A stretch of 64,000 bases of DNA, from assembly GCA_001584585.1 (NCBI GenBank), contig LSYV01000008.1, positions 2,934,701-2,998,700 of the forward strand, written 5' to 3'. Below the pieces are notes generated by a model. It had not been told where the DNA came from and ran no database searches. It worked only from the letters and a program-made list of their open reading frames with translations. The position numbers and the translations under genes are program-made. Origin of the DNA: Gonium pectorale (taxonomy: Eukaryota; Chlorophyta; Chlorophyceae; Chlamydomonadales; Volvocaceae). Below are positions 57,488 through 64,000 of this stretch, in pieces; within the stretch, counting starts at the first letter, position 1; each line of letters begins with the position of its first letter.

Positions 57488-60400
57488 CTATCCTCCTCCG
57501 GAGCCGCCCTCCTCTCCGCCCCCAATCCCCTCCCCCTCGCCCTCCCCCTCCGCCCCCGAGAACAGCACCGCCTGCATCAGCGGCACCGTCCGCAGCTGCG
57601 AGATGTCCGCCAGCGCCGCCAGCACCTCGGCAGCCGAGCCGCACGCCAGCAGCACGGGCCGCCTGAGGGCGCGCGGGGGCGGGGGCGAGTGCGGGGGAGG
57701 GGACGCGGGGACCGACGGGGCTAATGAGCGTGTGGGGCGTCGCCGGACTGGTAACCAAGGAGAAGTATATGTAATGGGGCAGAGGTGTTCAAGAAGCAAG
57801 AGGTGTAAAGCACGATTATAGCCGTGCACACTAACTAGGCTCCGCTGTCCTCGTTCACCCACTGCCGTACGGCACCCGCCTGATGCCGTACATGGAGCAA
57901 GGCGCCGCTGCCGTGGCACCGGACGCCCCATCGTTCCCCTCGCCCCCTCCACCGGGCACCCCTCAGCGCAAGGAGGGCACCCTGCATCCGCTTGCCTCCA
58001 AACCCTCCCTTGTGCCAATCCCCTCTGCCCCCCTCTCCGCCAGTCCGCACCTGAAGCACATGACCGCCACTGCCAGCAGCGGCAGTGGCATCAGCGAGTC
58101 CAGGCCCACCACCCGGTCCCACAGCAAGAGGACCTAGGGGATGGACACGTGGAGACCTTTCTTCAAAATCGCAAGGCAACACCCGCTCAAAACGTCAGGG
58201 CTGTCGTCAGGCACTCGGCCGCTCCCCCTCAAGTGCCTTCCATGGTGAGCCGTTCCCCTTGTCCTGCCATGCCCTGTCCTGCTGCAGCGTCTTGCTGATG
58301 CGGCCGTCTCCCCCGTTCTCCTCCACGCCCCTCAAGACTGCCCTGTAACGCGCCATTCCACTGCCGCTCACCAAAGTTAACTAGGCCAACCACCGCAACC
58401 CCGCCCCGCCCGTGCACACCTCCTGCGCCTCCCCGATCGCGATGAGATGCCAGCATAGGACCACGCGGCCCAACGCACTCAGGCACAGCCCTCCTCCTAC
58501 TCTCATTTCCACATACGGCGCCGCTCGTGCCCCGAGCCCAGCGCCCTGTCCCGTCTCGCCCCGCCCCGCCCGCACCTCCTGCACGGGCAGCGCCCCCGCG
58601 AACGCGGTGCAGATCCAGGGCAGCGCCAGGCAGGCGGGCAGCAGGCCCAGCCGGGAGAGGTGCGCGTTCAGCGGAGGGTCCAGCTCCTGTGCGGCGGCGG
58701 CGGCGGGTGGGGGTTGCAGTGTGTAAGTTAAGGGGTGCAGCGGGGGGTGGGCCCGGAAGAAATGACGTCAATGCTGCAAACGCAGATGAGGGTATGTGTT
58801 CCTCGCTGCCAGCGGACTGCAAGCGTCCCAGTCCTTGCACCCCCTCCCCTCCCCACCTGCAACAGCGCCTCGAAGACGCGCAGCAGGCCCGGCAGCGCGG
58901 GGCGGGGCGGCGCTGCGGCGCTGAGCGAGACTAGCTTGCTCCAGTACCTGGCGGGAGGACGGACGGGCGGGCGGCTGCACGCTCTGAAAGAGAAGTGGCG
59001 GGTTGCAAAGTCATGCGTGACCGTGGAAACTGCGCGGACAGGAGCAGGGCACACCGCGAGCTCCACCGGCGCGCGACGTCTGACAGGAGCGAAACGGATG
59101 AAAGCATTGCTCCTGATCAACGGGTTTGCCCTTCGACACGTTGTCGTGCAAAAGCGACCAGCTGCGGAGGGGCGTTGCCCGCCACCTCACCGCTGCCTCG
59201 TTACCCGTGCCTGGGGCCCATCGAGCCGAAACGCCTTCCGAGCCCACCCTCCTGCCTGAAGGCACCTACCTGCAATACATTGCCCGGAAAATCTTGTACG
59301 ACGCCGCCGGTTTGTCGTACATGTAGCACAGCGGAGCTGCCAGCAGAGCCAACCCCTTGTGCGGCAGCGCGCCGCAGGGGGGGTAGTACGGCACCGCGCC
59401 TCCTGCAGCGGCGGCATCGCCGTCGGCGGAGCCCATCACAAGCGGCTGCGGCGCAGGCGAGGGCGCGAGCATGGCCTCTGCGGGTCCGCCCATCTGCAGC
59501 TGCGCCGGGGGCGGGGCCGCCAGGCGGGGGGCCACCTGGCCGTCACGGAGGAAGGCCAGCAGCATGGCCCTGCGGGTGACGGGTACACGTACCGGTACCC
59601 GGTATCCGGTATCCGGGTGCGCGGCTCATCGGGGAAATGCAAACAGGCGGGTGTGTGGCAGGGCGGAGAGTGCGTTGCAGGGGCTGATGCGAGATGCGAG
59701 GGCGCTGCGCCTGTCACGGAACGGGAGCGTGAGGAGGAGAGCACGCACTGGGAAGGATGTCTTCTGCACCGCCTTCCCGTTCCTCCCGTAGCCTTGACGC
59801 TGTCGTGTGCCCTCCTCGCACACCCTTGTGAGAGCCAGCCCGTATGCTGTCTTCACCCACCGCACGCGCCCGCCTGTGCCCTTCCGGCCCCCGCCCGTGT
59901 CCTGCGGCCCCACCTGACGGGCTCCTCGAACAGAAAGAACGCCTGCGAGTCGCCCACCCCGGGGCCCACGTCCTCGCCCACCACCACGTCCAGGAGCATG
60001 GGCTGTGCCAGGGCCTACGGGGCAGGTGCAAAACATTTTGCTGGCATTATCGCCTTCGGGGTAAAGAGGGGTGCGCGGAACGGGCGAGGACTGCACTGAA
60101 GATGGGGATGTGGGGTTGGTTGGGATTCCGCCATTGGCCCATCGACCGTCGCATGCAGACAGCGCAGAGCAGCTGCCTGGGCGGGTGGGCGGAAGGCATG
60201 CGCACGCGCGTCAGAGGCAAACCGACCACCTGAAGCGCTTACAGCGCTAAGGCCCCAACCCCATCAGGGTAACGCGCACCTGCGCGCACAGCGCCTCAAA
60301 CTGCGCCGCGTCCTCCAGGTCCAGGCTGCGCCCACCGTCCACGGCGTCGGCACCGCCATCGCCGGCGCGACTGCGGCCGCCGCCGCCGCCGCCCTCCCCC

Positions 60401-62492
60401 GCCGTCCCTGCTGCTCCAGACTTGGGCCGCCGCAGCCCCAGCGCCGTCTCCCACACCGCCGCCCGCCACCCGGGCGGCACGCCGAATACCGCAAAGGCAG
60501 CTGCTGCGCGCACGCCGCCCTCCGCCGCCACCGCCCTGGCGGCCGCCGCCTTGACGTCCCGGAACCACGGAAGTACGGCGTCGTCCACACCGACCTGGAC
60601 CCACGGCGGCAGGGGGGAAGGATGAACAAAATGGCAAGAAAGAGAGAAAACCTAACACATGGTAGGTTGAAGAGGACGGACAGCTTGCGGGGCGTAGGGG
60701 CCAGCGAACTTGCTCGTTGATGAGGCGGCAGGACGCCGAATCGCAAGCCCACCAGCGGCCCACCCTCCCACATCCACATCCGTGATAAGGGGGCCCATAT
60801 GGGCTGCCGGCTAGGTCGCTTGCACGCTAATCGCCTTTACTTGCAAACGGATTGAGCACGCCGTTTGCATCAATGTGTCAATACAATACCCGGGGTGGAG
60901 TCGCGCACTCACGTGGCGCTGCCGCGGGTGCAGGTCCCGGAAGAAGGCCCGCAGCGCCGCCAGGCTGGGCGGCTGCCAGGGCAGGCACGACAGCGCGGGC
61001 AGGCCGGGCAGCACGCCCAGGCTGCGGGGGAGCGCCTCCACCCAGCCCAGCGGGCCCAGGGAGCCGGAGGGCGAGGAGGCGCCGGGGGCGAGGCCGGGCG
61101 CGGTGGGGCCGCGGCACGAGTGGCTGAGGGCCGTCCAGTCCTGCGGGCGGAGGGCGGTTGCGTGGCGTTGGAGGTTGAGCGCGGCGAGCGCGTGTGGGGG
61201 CAGCCAGAGGCCACCTCCATCTAGACTTTCACAAACCTCCGCCGTGCTGTATTGTGTCCTTCCACGGCCGCTGGTAAAGTCGCGGGCACCGCTTACTCCC
61301 TTGTCAAAACATGTGCCTTTGTGATGTAGTCATCAACCTACCCAGTACCCACCCTCCCACCTTGCCCACCAGCGCCTGCGGCTGGCCCCCCGGTGCGGCC
61401 AGCGCCAGCGCTAGGTCGGGCGGGCCCAGCAGGCACAGCCCCGACAGCGCCGGCGGCACGCGGGACAGGTCGACGGCGCCGGGGCCGCTGCGGCTGCCTA
61501 GCACCTCAGACGGCCGGGCGCCTGCGGAAGAAAGGGGCGGGCGGGCGGGCGGGTGCGTGGGGTTTGGGCACAGCCCCGCCGCCTTGTCGACACCACGGCC
61601 CCAAAACACACAAGCTGCGCCCAGTGCCGCACTGCATTCCCTGTGGCCCGCAGCGCTGCGGTTGGCGCCGCTTGCGACGGCTCCCCTTGGCGACGGTTCC
61701 TGGCGGCGCCCCCTTACCGTCACCCACCCAGCGCCCCGCCACCCGCTGTCACGCACGGCCCCACCCTCGGTTCCCTACGTCCCGTCGCCACGAGTGCCTC
61801 CGGCGCCGCCATTCCCTTCCTCCCCTCCCCCTTTGAGCCCACCTGCCGCCAGCATCTGCTCCACCGCCGCCGCCGCGCGCCGCGAGGGCTGCCACGTCAG
61901 CGGCAGCGGCGGCTCGCCCGACGGGGAGGATAGCGCCGCTAGCTCGCGCAGTCGCCACATCACGGCGCGCTGCAGAGCGGCGCGGCTGGCGGCCAGCGCA
62001 TCCGGCAGCAGGCCGCCCTGGCGGGCGCAGCGGGGAGGGGGCGAGACGCCGGGAGTTGGCAGGGCAGGGGCCGGTCCGTATGACAAGGTTGGGAAGGGGC
62101 GCGGGCCGATGTAAGCCAAACCGTGCGGGGCACGTAGCCGGGTCCTGCTTGCCTGCTGGGACCGTACCCTACGACTCCTCGCGCGAGTCCGGCTCCGTGC
62201 TCAGCTGCGGGGGGGGGGGTTCCCACAGCCCTGGGGATGGGGGCTCTTCGTGACTGAGACAGGCAGCGCTCTCATCACGTGAAGCCCCAATCATCCCCAT
62301 CCCCATTCCCTCTTCCCCAGTCATAACGGCGATCACTCCCAAGTCCCAACCGACTCCGATGCAGCCTCTGGCCCAACGGCGCGCCCTCCCTGGCTGCGTC
62401 CGTCAGGTAGGCACCTGCGGCTCCGGGTCCGCGTAGGAGCCGATGGCCCCCGGGGGCGCGCCCGCCAGATAGGGGGAGAAGGCCAGCCGGGC
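57488..62492 (-). CDS. TBC1D19-like TBC-domain protein, 5' end unresolved
   Basis: Eleven exons join in frame: 62492-62415, 62017-61843, 61521-61361, 61140-60913, 60594-60280, 60014-59914, 59569-59270, 58947-58857, 58686-58576, 58133-58051 and 57662-57488, giving 605 residues. The C-terminal half follows the TBC1D19 family: GVPPGWRAAVWETALGL, an EDVGPGVGDSQAFFLFEEPV block, LLAAPLCYMYDKPAASYKIF, RYWSKLVSL, LLRVFEALLQ, then VLLLWDRVVGLDSLMPLPLL and EVLAALADISQLRTVPLMQA. TBC domains act on Rab GTPases in membrane traffic. The usual catalytic Arg (IxxDxxR) and Gln (YxQ) fingers are absent here, as far as I can see, so it may bind a Rab without GAP activity. A Gly/Ser/Asp insert lies after the WRAAVW motif. 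At least one upstream exon should exist in 62.5-63.3 kb, but no ATG-bearing model could be settled there. Confidence 0.85.
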
Positions 62493-64000
62493 CTGTGCGG
62501 AGAGGCAGGGGCCAGGGGCGGCCAAGTGACGGTGGGGGGGACGAGGGGGGTCGGAGGGTCTTGTGGCACGGTGTGGCGTTGGGAACGGAGCTCGGGGCGT
62601 AGCTGGGTTGGAGCGGCGAAATGGGTGAAATGGGCGCAGCAAAGCGATGCGCGTTCTCGCTGGCATGGTGCTCCCGAGGCGAGCGGACTCTGCCTCTTGC
62701 ACGTCATGCCCGGGGAGTGCGTAGCGGGTGGTAATGTGCGCTTTTGGGGCGCGCCCTGGCGCATGTGGCAATTGCGAAGCGCTCCAACATTACCTAACCC
62801 GTGCCAGGCATGTGTGGGTTCCGAGACGCCCCCAGCCCAGCGTCAACCCCGGGCGTGAGGATGTAGACGGCGCCAGATCGCACCTTGAGGGCATGGGAGA
62901 CGTTTTCAACCAAGAGGCGGTCCGGGGCGGCGACGCGGCGTGCCTGCCCGCAGGGTGGGGCGAGTGCAATGGCGGGGCAGGGCGCGTGTGGAAACCCATA
63001 CTCCCCAAGGCTCTCCTTTGACCCCCCAAGCTCTTGACATATGAACCCAACCGTGAGCACATGGCCGATAAATTTCTCGCATAGCGGCGCACCCCATGGA
63101 CTTCATCGAGGTCGTTCGTATGCCGGTCCCGCCACTCCCGGGCCTGTCCCTGCGAGAGTATTCAGCGGCTTTGATGATCACTCTTGTGACGTTCACATGG
63201 CCAGTCCTTGCACGCCGGCACCACCTGGGTCGCTGAGCTGGGTCTGTCCCTGAACATTTGAACTACAACTGCTGCTCATGGCCGAGCGTTTAGCAGCAAT
63301 CACATGTGCGCTAATTTTAGTCGTTCTGCATCGTCGTGACTTTTCTTCTTGTCTTAACTGTGTTGCGCAAATGGCTGGTAGGAACGCAGAATCGTGGATC
63401 GCACTGGGCTACGAATGAGTTTTGCGACGCTTGTAGCCATAGTAGCAATCAGGAACACGCAAAAGGACTAAAGGAGCCTACTCACAACGACCAACCGTAC
63501 CAACGAACCGTTACGAGCACGCAGAATGCCCGTGCCTGGGTTCGTAAGCTGCCTGCTTGCCTTCCCTCCCGCCTCAAGGCAATGAGCATGTTGGGGGCAT
63601 TGTCTAGGCTGACACGCTAGCAGGGATCCGCCCTGCGTGTCACACCCGTACACACAGGACACACCACACGGAGTCCTTCTGCTAGCCACTGAATCTCGAT
63701 TGGCTTTTCAGAAGTGAAGCTGCCGGAAGCATATAGGGCAGACTAAGACTTCGTTGGCCTCTCCCCTCTTCACCTCTATCACGGCTTCATTTTTTTTAAG
63801 GAGTGTTACATCATGGGATTCCTGGGGTTGTGCAGGTTGTGCATGGTTGTGCTGTGGAGTAACGCGGCCCAGGGTACATATTACGGGTGCGCTTTCTGGG
63901 TATGGGTGGCGATGCAGGATCAATGGTATACGTTCCACTGCGTACAGTTCTGCCTTCCCTGTTTCAGTTTCCCTTTTTGACGAGTACCTGCCACGGAGCT
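62493..64000. other. Probable 5' end and promoter of the TBC gene, then unassigned
   Basis: The missing first exon(s) of the TBC gene are expected here. A minus-strand stretch at about 62915-62800 (LLVENVSHALKVRSGAVYIL) is the most coding-like candidate but has no clear splice link. From about 63250 on the sequence is less GC-rich and shows no gene. A minus-strand frame ending at 63708 with EVLVCPICFRQLHF could be the last exon of a gene beyond the window; evidence is too thin to call. Confidence 0.35.

Noticed and set aside
63708..63938. Minus-strand frame ending EVLVCPICFRQLHF, possible zinc-binding last exon
   Set aside because: One CxxC pair is not enough, and the supposed upstream exons would lie outside the window.

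Overview
The window looks like nuclear DNA of a chlamydomonadalean (volvocine-type) green alga. The sequence is GC-rich, nearly every gene is split by short GT-AG introns, and long spurious open frames occur on both strands. The protein families fit: an OPR/FAST-type helical-repeat organelle factor, an F-box-like ankyrin protein of the green-algal type, two SYLF-domain proteins, a plastid-type MiaB methylthiotransferase and a TBC1D19-like protein. I found no bacterial operons, CRISPR arrays, rRNA or convincing tRNA. All gene models were spliced by eye from GT-AG sites, exon phase and, where available, paralogue comparison.

Layout. 1-3279 (-): 5' part of an OPR/FAST-like gene running off the left edge, with a one-base frameshift in its fourth exon. 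4938-8015 (+) and 13402-16231 (-): a convergent pair of paralogous genes of unknown function with identical intron positions and phases. 18440-20395 (-): F-box-like/ankyrin protein. 20.4-26.0 kb: no gene seen, but a decayed SYLF exon and a cluster of inverted repeats. 26026-27712 (-): two-exon gene of unknown function. About 28.04-28.34 kb: a foldback MITE. 28.75-35.4 kb (-): an accessory block holding L1-like ORF1 and endonuclease sequence without a reverse transcriptase, and a spliced, frame-broken coding unit I do not recognise. 36.2-39.0 kb: repeats and a perfect hairpin. 39064-41608 and 44502-47269 (-): two tandem SYLF paralogues. 47.3-49.6 kb: weak, internally repeated sequence. 49629-55962 (+): ten-exon MiaB gene. 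57488-62492 (-): eleven resolved exons of a TBC1D19-like gene, 5' end unresolved.

The genes do not form one pathway. The housekeeping genes (MiaB, TBC, SYLF, OPR) act in organelle translation or RNA metabolism, tRNA modification and membrane traffic. The most unusual material is the 28.7-35.4 kb block, the convergent orphan pair, and the SYLF family with an isolated exon copy about 18-23 kb from the intact genes.
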